Shown one piece after another: positions 1-9,100 of a DNA stretch of 64,000 bases (its first letter is position 1; every line of letters starts with the position of its first letter). The notes below the pieces were generated by a model, which made no database searches, was not told the origin of the DNA, and saw only the letters and a list, made by a program, of their open reading frames with translations. Source of the DNA: Profundibacter sp033851955 (GTDB lineage: Bacteria; Pseudomonadota; Alphaproteobacteria; Rhodobacterales; Rhodobacteraceae); the NCBI GenBank assembly GCA_033851955.1, contig JAWSVK010000009.1, positions 310,001 through 374,000 on the forward strand, in the 5' to 3' direction. The translations under genes were made by a program, and so were the position numbers.

Positions 1-86
1 CACACCTGACGGTGTTTGGCTTGACCAAGCTATGGATGTTTGCGTTTAGCTGCATTATCTAGACGGCAACAGCTAGGAGAATTGCT

Positions 87-896
87 TTGACAGATGGCAA
101 AGGTCGCGTGACCAAAGACGGTATCAGAATTTATCCAGCGTCAGATTTTGACGGTATGTTTGCAGCCGGTAAATTGGCCGCCGAGATTTTGGACGAGGTC
201 GCGCCATTGGTGGTACCAGGTGTCTCGACCCATGATCTGGACCAATACATCACCGACCGCGTCACTTCGGCGGGGGCGGTTTCAGCCACCATCGGCTATA
301 AGGGCTATAAACACGCCAGCTGCATCTCTGTGAACCATGTGGTCTGCCACGGCATCCCGGGCGACAAACGGCTCAAGGACGGCGACATCATCAATATCGA
401 CGTCACCGTGATCGTCGATGGCTGGTTTGGCGACACCAGCCGCATGTATGTCGCGGGCAAATTGGGTCGCAAGGCTGAACGCCTGATCGAGGTCACCCAT
501 GATGCGCTGATGTTGGGTATCGACGCCGTGAAGCCGGGCAACACCTTTGGTGATATCGGCCACGCGATCCAAACCTATGTCGAGGCCCAACGCATGTCGG
601 TGGTCCGCGATTTCTGCGGCCACGGTCTGGGCCGCGTGTTCCACGCCCCGCCCAATGTTTTGCACTACGGCCGCGCCGGAACTGGACCGATGTTAGAAGA
701 AGGCATGATCTTTACCATCGAACCCATGGTCAATCTGGGCCGCCCCGAAACCAAAGTTCTGGCCGACGACTGGACCGCCGTAACCCGCGACAAATCCCTG
801 TCAGCGCAGTTCGAGCATTCCATCGGGGTGACGGCGAAGGGTTGCGAGATTTTCACCCTGTCACCACAGGGCAAATTCCACCCCACTTACGGATAG
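87..896 (+). CDS. map: Methionine aminopeptidase, type I
   Basis: Removes the initiator methionine from nascent cytosolic proteins using a dinuclear metal centre. The 269-residue product is full length for the type Ia family. The expected metal ligands are visible in order: the two aspartates in NIDVTVIVDGWFGDTS, the histidine in the GHGLGRVFHAPP motif, the glutamate in TIEPMV and the final glutamate in QFEHSIGV. The start is TTG at 87, chosen because AGGAGA lies six bases upstream and no ATG precedes the conserved fold. Monocistronic; the next gene converges from the other strand, 15 bp away. Confidence 0.95.
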   Translation: MTDGKGRVTKDGIRIYPASDFDGMFAAGKLAAEILDEVAPLVVPGVSTHDLDQYITDRVTSAGAVSATIGYKGYKHASCISVNHVVCHGIPGDKRLKDGDIINIDVTVIVDGWFGDTSRMYVAGKLGRKAERLIEVTHDALMLGIDAVKPGNTFGDIGHAIQTYVEAQRMSVVRDFCGHGLGRVFHAPPNVLHYGRAGTGPMLEEGMIFTIEPMVNLGRPETKVLADDWTAVTRDKSLSAQFEHSIGVTAKGCEIFTLSPQGKFHPTYG

Positions 897-911
897 TATA
901 GGAATAAACGC

Positions 912-1562
912 CTATACTCCAAGGAGCGGCGGTAGTTCAGCCATTGACCTGATCACCGTTGCGCCAGTCGCGGCGAGTGTTTCCTCATCGCTGCGTTCCG
1001 CAAATCCAATACAAGGTATCCCAGCATTGGCCGCGCCCATGCAGCCGGATGGGCTGTCATCCACAAATATACAATCGATAGGCGCAACGCCGAACTTTTG
1101 GGCTGCAATCAATAACAATTCAGGATCAGGCTTGGCCACACCATAGGTATGTGCTGAAAACACAGCGTTGTGAAATCTGTCCCAAAGTGCAGTTTGCCCC
1201 AAAGTGATTTCCATCTTTTCGTCCGAACCGTTTGACACGACGCAGTATGGAATCCCTGCAGCTTCGATAAGGTCAAGAACTTCTAGAACCCCGTTCACCA
1301 ACGGCACCCCAGTTTGTTTCAGGCGCGCGAAAAAGCGGGTGTAGAAACCTGTGGTCCATTCTTTTGGTAAATCAGCGCCCATTCCGCGGGCTGTTGTTGC
1401 AACTTTTTGTATTGTCCCGCCAAAAAAATGCGCTTCGCAATCGGCCTGTGTGAGGTTCAATCCATACGAAGACAGCTCTTGCAAAAGAGAGGAATTCATC
1501 AGCGGTTCGCTATCGACCAGAACGCCGTCGCAATCGAACATAATGAGCTTTGGCTGAGTCAA
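912..1562 (-). CDS. HAD-superfamily hydrolase (beta-phosphoglucomutase/phosphatase-like)
   Basis: A cytosolic haloacid-dehalogenase phosphatase or phosphomutase of 216 residues. The N-terminal motif I, FDCDGVLVDSE, carries the nucleophile and acid/base aspartates. SNGSDEK gives the motif II serine and VAKPDPE the motif III lysine, and VDDSPSG closes the active site. The start is TTG at 1562, with GGAGGT six bases upstream; it overlaps the rsmD stop codon (TTGA), so the two are translationally coupled. A longer reading frame to 1688 exists but lies inside rsmD and has no HAD sequence. The substrate cannot be told from sequence. Confidence 0.88.
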   Translation of the reverse strand: MTQPKLIMFDCDGVLVDSEPLMNSSLLQELSSYGLNLTQADCEAHFFGGTIQKVATTARGMGADLPKEWTTGFYTRFFARLKQTGVPLVNGVLEVLDLIEAAGIPYCVVSNGSDEKMEITLGQTALWDRFHNAVFSAHTYGVAKPDPELLLIAAQKFGVAPIDCIFVDDSPSGCMGAANAGIPCIGFAERSDEETLAATGATVIRSMAELPPLLGV

Positions 1563-2125
1563 TTGTTGACCTCCAATATCGAGATCCAAGTGTCGCCATA
1601 CTTGCGCTGATCGTGCAACGTGTAACCATCGGGCGCGTGTTGTGGGGAGCTTTCTTCCCAGACGATCAGCGCGTCCTCGGTCAACCAACCCCCATCACAG
1701 GCGGCCTTAAGCGCCACTTCACCCAGCCCTTTGTCATAGGGCGGGTCCATGAACCCCAATGAACACGCCGCGCCTTTGTTGGGCGGCAGTTTGTTGACAT
1801 CAAAGCGCAGCAGGGCCGTCGTGGCCCCATCGCGCCGCGTTAATTTTATGTTCTCGCGGATCAAGGATTGCGCCTTGCGTCCATCGTCCACAAAGCTCGC
1901 ATGCGCCGCGCCGCGCGACAGAGCTTCAAGCCCAAGCGCCCCCGTGCCCGCAAACAAATCCAACACATGCGCACCCGCAATCGGGTTTCCATAAGCCCCG
2001 CCCATCAACACGCTAAACAGGCTTTCGCGGACCCGATCCGACGTGGGCCGTAGATGCGCCGCCGCGTCGCCATCGCCAACCGTGGCCAGCGTCAGACCGC
2101 GATGCGAACCGGCGATGATCCTCAT
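1559..2125 (-). CDS. rsmD: 16S rRNA (guanine(966)-N(2))-methyltransferase RsmD
   Basis: Methylates G966 of 16S rRNA in the assembling 30S subunit. The 188-residue protein starts with the family hallmark MRIIAGSHRG. It has the SAM-binding motif DLFAGTGALGLEALSRGA near residue 60 and the catalytic DPPY motif (FMDPPYDKG) near residue 128. Its ATG overlaps the stop of the upstream flavoprotein gene (ATGA at 2122-2125), and its own stop overlaps the start of the HAD gene, so three genes form one coupled minus-strand unit. Confidence 0.95.
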   Translation of the reverse strand: MRIIAGSHRGLTLATVGDGDAAAHLRPTSDRVRESLFSVLMGGAYGNPIAGAHVLDLFAGTGALGLEALSRGAAHASFVDDGRKAQSLIRENIKLTRRDGATTALLRFDVNKLPPNKGAACSLGFMDPPYDKGLGEVALKAACDGGWLTEDALIVWEESSPQHAPDGYTLHDQRKYGDTWISILEVNN

Positions 2126-3330
2126 TTCAGCAGGGCTTTTAAATCCGTGTCAGGTGACGAAACCACGTCAGCCGCAGGCGATTTTCCGGCCTCGATCAAC
2201 CGCTTGCCAATCATATAGGCGCGGGCATCATTCATCGCATCAACCGCCAACAGCTTGTCGCCCTGATAATACCAATGCGACTGCGCACCGTCTTTGTCAC
2301 CAGCTCGCGTGACCACATTGTCATAGCCAGTGTTCAGCCCAGCGATCTGAAGTTTCACATCATATTGATCTGACCAAAACCACGGCTTGGCACCGTAGTC
2401 CTTGCCCGCCCCCAGCATGTTTTCAGCCACCACTTCGGCCTGTTCAATCGCGTTTGGCACGCTTTCCAAGCGGATGCGATCCCCCGCATAAGGGAACGAC
2501 GCACAATCCCCCGCCGCCCATACATTCGATACAGACGTGCGGCCTTGGGCGTCGGTTTTGACCCCATTGTCGATCGCGACGCCAATCGTTTCGGCCAGTT
2601 CAGTCGTCGGTTTAATGCCAACACCCGTGATGACAAAATCTACCGGCAGCACATCGCCGTTGGTCAGGGTTGCCTCGCGCACACGGCCGTCCCCCGACAG
2701 ATGATCCAACCCAACACCTTCAACGATGTTCACACCATGCCCGCCATGCAACGCGCGGAAATAATCCGAGGTTTCAGGCGCCGCAACCCGCTGCAAAATC
2801 CGGTCAGCCATTTCCACCAAAGTCACGTTCAGCTCCAGCTTGGCTGCAACCGCCGCGGCCTCGAGACCGATGTAACCACCGCCAACGATCAACACGTTCT
2901 TGCCAGCAACAAACTCAGGCTCCATCGCGTCAATATCGGCAAGCGTGCGCACAACATGCACCCCCTGCAACGTCCCGCCAATGGCGGCTGGCAGGTGATG
3001 AGGCGTGGAGCCAGTGGTCAACGCAAGGTCGTCATAAGCAAGCACATCATCGCCAAGAGTCACGGTTTTTGCCACCGGATCAACCGACGTGACTTTGGTA
3101 TCCAACCGAACAGTGATGTTTTGTTTTTCATAGAATTCTTCGGGCCGCAGGAACAACCGTTCGCGTGTCATATCGCCCAGCAAATAGCCTTTGGACAACG
3201 GCGGCCTTTGGTAGGGCAGCGCTGGTTCCTCACCAATCAGGGTGATATCGCCCTCATATCCAAGGTTGCGCAATTTGGCAGTGAGCGAGGCGCCAGCCTG
3301 ACCAGCTCCGATGACAATAATATGGGGCAT
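2122..3330 (-). CDS. FAD-dependent ferredoxin/rubredoxin reductase-like oxidoreductase
   Basis: A 402-residue flavoprotein of the BphA4/rhodocoxin-reductase family, which passes electrons from NAD(P)H to a small iron-sulfur or rubredoxin partner, often for a P450 or oxygenase. The FAD-binding GAGQAG motif is at residue 8, followed by LPYQRPPLSKGYL, typical of this family. The NAD-binding motif VGGGYIGLE lies near 150 and the second FAD motif WAAGDCA near 270; the C-terminal part matches a reductase dimerisation domain. The start at 3330 is chosen because the preceding 26 residues of the open frame are not conserved family sequence. No ferredoxin gene is adjacent, so the partner is unknown. 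Confidence 0.85.
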   Translation of the reverse strand: MPHIIVIGAGQAGASLTAKLRNLGYEGDITLIGEEPALPYQRPPLSKGYLLGDMTRERLFLRPEEFYEKQNITVRLDTKVTSVDPVAKTVTLGDDVLAYDDLALTTGSTPHHLPAAIGGTLQGVHVVRTLADIDAMEPEFVAGKNVLIVGGGYIGLEAAAVAAKLELNVTLVEMADRILQRVAAPETSDYFRALHGGHGVNIVEGVGLDHLSGDGRVREATLTNGDVLPVDFVITGVGIKPTTELAETIGVAIDNGVKTDAQGRTSVSNVWAAGDCASFPYAGDRIRLESVPNAIEQAEVVAENMLGAGKDYGAKPWFWSDQYDVKLQIAGLNTGYDNVVTRAGDKDGAQSHWYYQGDKLLAVDAMNDARAYMIGKRLIEAGKSPAADVVSSPDTDLKALLK

Positions 3331-3408
3331 AGGGTGTTTTCCGATATGTAAATGTTGCCTAGAACTTACCGTGATAAAGGCACGAAATGCAATTGAGAAA
3401 GCAGCCAA

Positions 3409-4566
3409 CTATCCCCGTTTGAACGGCCCATAAGAGGTCATCACTTCAATGTCCTCGTCAATGGCCGCGCGTTCATGCTGCAAAAATTCGGCGACTGCGC
3501 CTCGAAACCCCTCGTCACCAATCCAGTGCAACGAATGGGTGGTGACGGGCATATAGCCTCGTGCCAGTTTGTGACCACCCTGTGCGCCGGCTTCGACCCG
3601 TCCAATGCCATGCGTGATTGCATAGTCGATGGCACGGTAATAACAGACCTCAAAATGCAGCGCGGGATGGTCCTCGACACAGCCCCAATACCGCCCAAAC
3701 AAAGTATCGGCCCCGATGAAATTCAATGCACCAGCGACCCATTTTCCGTCCCGTTCGGCCATCACCAACAGCATGTCATCGCGCAAAGTATCATGTGCAA
3801 TGTCGAAAAATGCGCGCGTCAAATAGGGCGTTCCCCATTTGCGCTCACCTGTGTCTTGGTAAAAATGCCAAAAAGCTGCGAGGTGATCCGCGGTGATCTG
3901 ATCGCCCGTTAGCGTGTGGATGGTGCCGCCAAAGTCTTGGGCTTGGGCACGTTCACGGCGTAGGTTTTTGCGTTTGCGTGACGACAGCGAGACCAGAAAA
4001 TCGTCAAAGGTTTTGTAACCCTCATTGACCCAGTGAAACTGTTGCCCAAGTCGGTGCATCAGCCCGATTCGCGTGCCAAACTCGGCCTCTTCAGCCGTGC
4101 AAAACGTGATGTGCAGGGACGACAACTGGTTCTCGGCGGCCAGTTGCACGGCCCCCTGCGCCAAAGCTGATCGCCCCACATCTTCAAACCCCGAACGGGT
4201 CAAAAAACGCCGCCCAGTGGCCGGGGTAAAAGGCACGGTGATTTGCAGTTTTGGGTAGTACCGCCCACCCGCCCGCCCGTAAGCATCTGCCCAGCTATGA
4301 TCGAACACATATTCACCTTGGGAATGGGATTTGGCATAGGCGGGGGCGGCGGCGATCAACTGATCATTCGCATAGGCCGTTATGTGACGCGGCATCCAGC
4401 CGGTGCCTGAACCAACCGAGCCGCTGGCCTCAAGTGCCGTCAAAAACCTGTGTGTGGTGAAAGGATCAATCGGACGACCCGTTTCAGGGCAGGCACAGGC
4501 ATCCCATTCATCGCAAGGGATGTCGGCAAGGTTGGGTAAGATGCGAATTTCGATCTGATCGGACAT
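3409..4566 (-). CDS. FemAB/GNAT-like N-acyltransferase (DUF482 type)
   Basis: A 385-residue predicted cytosolic acyltransferase of the COG3146/DUF482 group, related by fold to GNAT and FemAB enzymes. Typical features are the N-terminal CDEWDAC segment, the basic SSRKRKNLRRERA stretch near residue 195 and the region GRVEAGAQGGHKLARGY near 325. No substrate is established for the family as far as I know. The start is ATG at 4566. It lies between the flavoprotein and glycerophosphodiesterase genes on the same strand with short gaps, so it may be co-transcribed. Confidence 0.75.
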   Translation of the reverse strand: MSDQIEIRILPNLADIPCDEWDACACPETGRPIDPFTTHRFLTALEASGSVGSGTGWMPRHITAYANDQLIAAAPAYAKSHSQGEYVFDHSWADAYGRAGGRYYPKLQITVPFTPATGRRFLTRSGFEDVGRSALAQGAVQLAAENQLSSLHITFCTAEEAEFGTRIGLMHRLGQQFHWVNEGYKTFDDFLVSLSSRKRKNLRRERAQAQDFGGTIHTLTGDQITADHLAAFWHFYQDTGERKWGTPYLTRAFFDIAHDTLRDDMLLVMAERDGKWVAGALNFIGADTLFGRYWGCVEDHPALHFEVCYYRAIDYAITHGIGRVEAGAQGGHKLARGYMPVTTHSLHWIGDEGFRGAVAEFLQHERAAIDEDIEVMTSYGPFKRG

Positions 4567-4596
4567 AGGGTGAGTGTGGCGCTTATGGCTGTTGGG

Positions 4597-5364
4597 TCAA
4601 GAGGGCGCCACGGCGGCATAACCCTCAAACGTCACGTTTTCGGCAATTTCACGTGCGGCAATCTCGTCCTGAAAAGTGCGAATGGTCCAGCACAGGATAT
4701 GCGCACCAGCGGCTTTTAATTCGGCAATGCGTGGATTGGACAGATCATCAAAGCGGTGACTGACAAAATTTGCGCCAGCGCGCTCATAGTCCGCGATTTT
4801 TCGCAGGCGGCTACGGGTTGCTTCGTTCAACAGTTGCCAATGTTCAGCCGCGAATTGACTGGTGACAATTCCACGTGCCACGTCTGGTGCAAATTCGGCC
4901 AGCGCCACAACCGAGTGCGGATTGAAACTCATCACCGCCACGGGACCTTCGTAGTCTGTGAGTGCAGCAGCAACCGATTGCTCCAGCGGACCTACGTCGG
5001 GTCCCATCGCGCCGTCTTGGTCTTTGGTCTCGATCAACACCGGAACACGGCCGGCAATGAGTGCCAAAACTTCGGGCAATGTCGGGATCAACTCGTCACA
5101 ACCTTTGAGGCCGATTTGGATCAGCTCATCACGGGTGCGGGTGCGGATCGCGCCGGATTGATCTGTCAGCCGTGACATTTCGTAATCATGAAAGACCATG
5201 GCGTGACCGTCCGCCGAAAGTTGCACATCCAGCTCGATTGCATAGCCCGCATCAATCGCGGCGACAAAAGCCGCACGCGAATTTTCAATGATGCCGGACC
5301 CCGCATCGTGATAACCACGGTGCGCAATCGGCTGGGTTAGGAAACTGTCAGCAAGCATGGTCAT
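4597..5364 (-). CDS. Glycerophosphodiester phosphodiesterase
   Basis: Hydrolyses glycerophosphodiesters to glycerol-3-phosphate and an alcohol. The 255-residue protein has the family N-terminus IAHRGYHDAGSGIIENS with the catalytic histidine. It has the metal-binding E-x-D (IELDVQLS) and the second histidine in VFHDYEM. VLIETKD supplies the later glutamate, and the barrel closes with ILCWTIRT. There is no signal peptide, so it is probably cytosolic. Its ATG overlaps the stop of the RidA gene (ATGA at 5361-5364). Confidence 0.9.
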   Translation of the reverse strand: MTMLADSFLTQPIAHRGYHDAGSGIIENSRAAFVAAIDAGYAIELDVQLSADGHAMVFHDYEMSRLTDQSGAIRTRTRDELIQIGLKGCDELIPTLPEVLALIAGRVPVLIETKDQDGAMGPDVGPLEQSVAAALTDYEGPVAVMSFNPHSVVALAEFAPDVARGIVTSQFAAEHWQLLNEATRSRLRKIADYERAGANFVSHRFDDLSNPRIAELKAAGAHILCWTIRTFQDEIAAREIAENVTFEGYAAVAPS

Positions 5365-5825
5365 TTGATCTGAAAGATGCCTTCGATCTCAACCGCAACG
5401 CCTAAGGGCAGGGCGACGGCACTGACAGCGGCGCGGGCATGGCGGCCGGCATCGCCCAGCAGTTCAACCAGAAAATCAGACGCCCCGTTGATGACCTTGG
5501 GCTGATCTGTGAAATCGGGTGTGGAGTTCACAAAGCCACCCAGTTTGACCACTCGAACAAGGCGCGTCAAATCACCATCACAGGCGGCTTTTAGCTGTGC
5601 AATCAGGCCTAATGCGCAGGTTTTGGCGGCGGCGGCACCGGTGTCTACATCCATGTTTTCACCCAGTTTGCCGATGATCAAACCGCCAGGGCCGTTTGAG
5701 ATTTGGCCAGACACATAGACCAGATCACCCGCAATCACATAGGGCACATAATTGGCGGCAGGGGCGGGGGCGTCGGGCAGAGTGATGCCCAATTCGGTCA
5801 GGCGGGCTTCGATTGCATTGCTCAT
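5361..5825 (-). CDS. RidA family protein (YjgF/YER057c/UK114)
   Basis: A 154-residue member of the Rid family; the archetype RidA hydrolyses reactive enamine/imine intermediates made by PLP enzymes. The conserved YVSGQI segment and the late aromatic/arginine region near RHARAAVSAVALPLG are present. This longer type (ELGITLPDAPAPAANYVPY at the start) belongs to a Rid subgroup whose substrate is unknown. AAGGAG lies just upstream of the ATG. It is translationally coupled to the downstream phosphodiesterase gene. Confidence 0.88.
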   Translation of the reverse strand: MSNAIEARLTELGITLPDAPAPAANYVPYVIAGDLVYVSGQISNGPGGLIIGKLGENMDVDTGAAAAKTCALGLIAQLKAACDGDLTRLVRVVKLGGFVNSTPDFTDQPKVINGASDFLVELLGDAGRHARAAVSAVALPLGVAVEIEGIFQIK

Positions 5826-5892
5826 CTGGAAAACTCCTTTGGATGCTTTTGGGGAACGCTAACTGTGATTGCCGGGCAGGAAAACAACTAAT

Positions 5893-7206
5893 TTATTTTT
5901 CGCGAAATGCCTTGGCAAAATAGTCGGACAACGGTTTGACCAAATAGGCCAGCGGCGTGCGGTCATTGGTCCGGATAAAGGCCTGCACGGGCATACCAGG
6001 GATCAAATTCGCATCCTCGGGTAACTTGTCGATCTCGCCCTCAAGCAAGGCCATTTCCGAACGATAAAAACTGGCTTGCGTGCGCTCGTCCGTAAAGGCA
6101 TCGGCGGATATTTTCGTCACGCGGCCCTTTAGTTCGGGGGTGGTGCGCGCATCAAATGCCGGAAAGCGCAGCGTCACTTCTTGGCCGATAAATATCTGGT
6201 CAATGTTGTTTGGTTGCACCTTGGCCGCAATCACCAATGCGCGATCTTGAGGCACCAGATAGAGCACCGGATCAGCCGGCCGGACCACGGAACGCGGCGC
6301 GAAAAACTGCATCGCATAGACGATGCCGGACAGCGGTGCGCGAATGTCGAGGCGTGACAGTTTATCGGTCAAAGCGCGGCGTTGTTCTTGCAACTCCAAC
6401 TCGCGAAATTGCAGATCGCGCAGGCGACTAATCGCCTCTTCACGGCGCTTGGTGCCGAACTTGAGAACCTCGATTTCGATCTCGGTGATTTTGCCCTCGG
6501 CTTGGGCTTTGCTGGCGGCCAGCTCTCCCATGACGCCGCGTAAACGGGCCTCTTCGCGTTGCAGGCTCAACACGCGCGACACTTGCGCAAGGCCACGATC
6601 CAGCAAGGTTTGCTGGCTGACAAGTTCCTGTGTGATCAGCTCCAACTGAGTGACCAATGCGGTTTGCTGCGCGGTTATTCCAACGATCTGATCGGCTATC
6701 TGGGCGCGGCGCTTTTGCATTTGCGCGACTTCTTGGTCCAGCGAATCCAGACGTGCCACAAACAGGCGTTTTTGCCCTTGCATCAAGGTCTCTGCGCTGG
6801 CTGAATCTGCTTGCGCCGCTTTCATCAATTCAGGATCATAAGTGATGCTTTCGCTGCCATCGCGCTCGGCCTCAAGCCTGCCGCGTCGCGCGACAATTTC
6901 AAACAATTGCCCCTCAACAACCACAAGTTCTGAAGTCAGGTTGTCGGCATCAAGCCGCAGCAAAATATCATCGGTTTCGACCATATCACCGTCCTGCACG
7001 AGGATTTCAGAAATGACGCCGCCATCGGGATGTTGCACCACTTGCCGGTTTTGTGCGACTTCGATTTGGCCGGGCGCGATCACGGCGCCGGAAATATTGG
7101 CCACAACTGACCATGTGCCAAACCCGCCGATCAAAATCAAAATGGCCAAGAAACCCACCGTCAGAGGTGCACGAGCGGACCAACCGTTTACAGATTTGGT
7201 GCTCAT
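5893..7206 (-). CDS. Type I secretion membrane-fusion (adaptor) protein, HlyD family
   Basis: The periplasmic adaptor of a type I secretion system, bridging the inner-membrane ABC exporter and an outer-membrane TolC channel. The 437-residue product has a short cytoplasmic N-terminus and one membrane helix at about residues 14-36. A biotinyl-lipoyl-like half motif follows, then long heptad-rich coiled coils (about 95-290), and a C-terminal beta-barrel part containing IRAPLSGIVYAMQ. Its ATG overlaps the stop of the ABC gene (ATGA at 7203-7206). No outer-membrane factor and no RTX substrate is in the window. Confidence 0.9.
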   Translation of the reverse strand: MSTKSVNGWSARAPLTVGFLAILILIGGFGTWSVVANISGAVIAPGQIEVAQNRQVVQHPDGGVISEILVQDGDMVETDDILLRLDADNLTSELVVVEGQLFEIVARRGRLEAERDGSESITYDPELMKAAQADSASAETLMQGQKRLFVARLDSLDQEVAQMQKRRAQIADQIVGITAQQTALVTQLELITQELVSQQTLLDRGLAQVSRVLSLQREEARLRGVMGELAASKAQAEGKITEIEIEVLKFGTKRREEAISRLRDLQFRELELQEQRRALTDKLSRLDIRAPLSGIVYAMQFFAPRSVVRPADPVLYLVPQDRALVIAAKVQPNNIDQIFIGQEVTLRFPAFDARTTPELKGRVTKISADAFTDERTQASFYRSEMALLEGEIDKLPEDANLIPGMPVQAFIRTNDRTPLAYLVKPLSDYFAKAFREK

Positions 7207-8966
7207 GTGACGCTCCCTTTCGTGGTGGTTTTGCTGATCTCTTCGTGGTTTTTAACCATCTCACGCAGCACATCGTCCTTTGGCCCAAAGGCCTTCACGG
7301 CCCCGCCCTCAAGCACGATCAACAGCTCACATTCCTGAATGGCCGCGGGACGGTGCGCCATAATCATCACCGCACCCCCATCAGATTTCATCTGCCGAAT
7401 GGCCATGTTCAGGGCTTGCGAGCCGACATTATCAAGGTTCGAATTTGGCTCGTCCAACACCAAAATCACAGGGTCACCATACATCGCGCGCGCCAGCCCA
7501 ATGCGCTGCAATTGCCCCCCTGAAAGCCGCCCACCGTTGGCCGTCACGCGGGTGTCATACCCTTCTGGAAAGCCCAGTATCATTTCGTGGGCAGCGGCCT
7601 TTTTGGCGGCCTTGACGATGGCCGCATCGTCGGGTTGCATCGACATGCGCGCGATGTTTTCGGCAATGGTGCCGTCAAACAACTGCACCCGCTGCGGCAA
7701 GTAGCCAATGTATTGCCCAAGAACGTCAGGATCATATTGATCCAGCGCCGCCCCATCCAGCCGGATTTTGCCACCCGCCGCCCGCCAAACACCAGTAACG
7801 GCACGCGCAAGCGTGGATTTCCCCGCCCCGGACGAGCCAATAACCCCCAGCGCTTGGCCGGGTTTCAGGGTAAAGCTGGCCATCCGCAAAGAGGCCTGTT
7901 GCTGGCCCGGTGGCACGACGGTCACTTGATTGGCGACCAGAATTGCTTTGGGTTTTGGAAGGGCAGTGCGCTCGACCTCGACCGGCACGTTGCTGAGCAA
8001 ATCAACCAGATTGCTCCAACCTTTGGACGCGGCCTGCACCAAGGCCCACTGTCCGATTGACTGCTCGATCGGAGCCAGCGCGCGGCCCATCAAGATTGAA
8101 CCGGCGATCATTGCGCCTGCCGACAATTCGTTTTGCAAAACCAGATAGGCGCCAAGGCCCAGCATCGCGGATTGCAGGAACATCCGGAACGTTTTGGTCA
8201 AAATGGTGAACTTGCCAGAACCGTCCGACGCGCCGATGCTCGCCACCAATGCCTTTTCACGGGCGGCATTCCAGCGGCCAAAAACCGCGCCTTGCATGCC
8301 CAAACTTTGCACCAACTCAGACTCGGTACGCAATTGTTCAGCCATCTGGTTGGCCGCATGTGTTGACCTGTTTGCATCCAACACCGGCGTGCGGGTCAGC
8401 CATTGGTTTAACACCGTGATCAGGATCAAAAAGCTGCCCCCCGATATGGCCAAATACCCAAGCCATGGGTGAAACAGAAAAATGCCGCCTAAAAACACGG
8501 GGGTCCAGGGTATGTCAAAGATTGCCGTCAGCACAGGCGAGGTCAGCAATCGTTGCACCGATTCGAGATCGCGCAATCCACTGTTGGTGGCCTCTGACCC
8601 CTGTCCACGTGCATTGGCCCGCAATACCGCCGAAAATACCCGCTGGTCCAAACCCGATTGAAACCGTGCCCCGACCCGTGCCAAAATCCGGCCACGTGCG
8701 TAATCCAAAAAGCCCATCATCGCAAACAGGAAGGCCACCAAAACCGACAGCGCCAACAGGGTTTCTTTGGACCCGCTGCCAATCACCCGATCATAGATCT
8801 GCAGCATATAAAGCGGGCCAGTGAGCATCAGCAGATTGACAAAAACGCTGAAAATGCCGACCGCCCAAAACAGCCCACGATTTTTACGCCGCGCTGCTCT
8901 GAGTTCGTCCAACCCGTTACCACGTTCTCTGTGTTGCATTCTGCTTCGCCCAATCAATTCGCGCAT
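7203..8966 (-). CDS. Type I secretion ABC exporter, permease/ATPase (PrtD-like)
   Basis: A 587-residue fused membrane and ATPase half-transporter for protein export, PrtD/AprD type without an N-terminal peptidase-like domain. Membrane helices occupy roughly residues 30-300. Walker A GSSGAGKS lies near 375, signature LSGGQ near 482, Walker B VILVLDEP near 503 and the H-loop histidine is in MAHRP. The start may be 8966 or the internal ATG at 8939; neither has a strong ribosome site. Co-transcribed with the HlyD-type adaptor downstream. It diverges from mlaA over a 134-bp region that should hold both promoters. Confidence 0.9.
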   Translation of the reverse strand: MRELIGRSRMQHRERGNGLDELRAARRKNRGLFWAVGIFSVFVNLLMLTGPLYMLQIYDRVIGSGSKETLLALSVLVAFLFAMMGFLDYARGRILARVGARFQSGLDQRVFSAVLRANARGQGSEATNSGLRDLESVQRLLTSPVLTAIFDIPWTPVFLGGIFLFHPWLGYLAISGGSFLILITVLNQWLTRTPVLDANRSTHAANQMAEQLRTESELVQSLGMQGAVFGRWNAAREKALVASIGASDGSGKFTILTKTFRMFLQSAMLGLGAYLVLQNELSAGAMIAGSILMGRALAPIEQSIGQWALVQAASKGWSNLVDLLSNVPVEVERTALPKPKAILVANQVTVVPPGQQQASLRMASFTLKPGQALGVIGSSGAGKSTLARAVTGVWRAAGGKIRLDGAALDQYDPDVLGQYIGYLPQRVQLFDGTIAENIARMSMQPDDAAIVKAAKKAAAHEMILGFPEGYDTRVTANGGRLSGGQLQRIGLARAMYGDPVILVLDEPNSNLDNVGSQALNMAIRQMKSDGGAVMIMAHRPAAIQECELLIVLEGGAVKAFGPKDDVLREMVKNHEEISKTTTKGSVT

Positions 8967-9100
8967 GCTGCATCTTCGCGGAAATCAGTCGATGCAAGAA
9001 ATACTTGTGTCCTATCTATCACAGGCTTAAAGCTAGCCTTCATTCAAAGATGGCCATTACCGTTCCAATACCTATGTAGTACGTAACTACGAATAAGCAG

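Noticed and set aside
2545..3351. Plus-strand open frame of 268 codons
   Set aside because: It is antisense to the FAD reductase, which has clear motifs; no ribosome site or family match.
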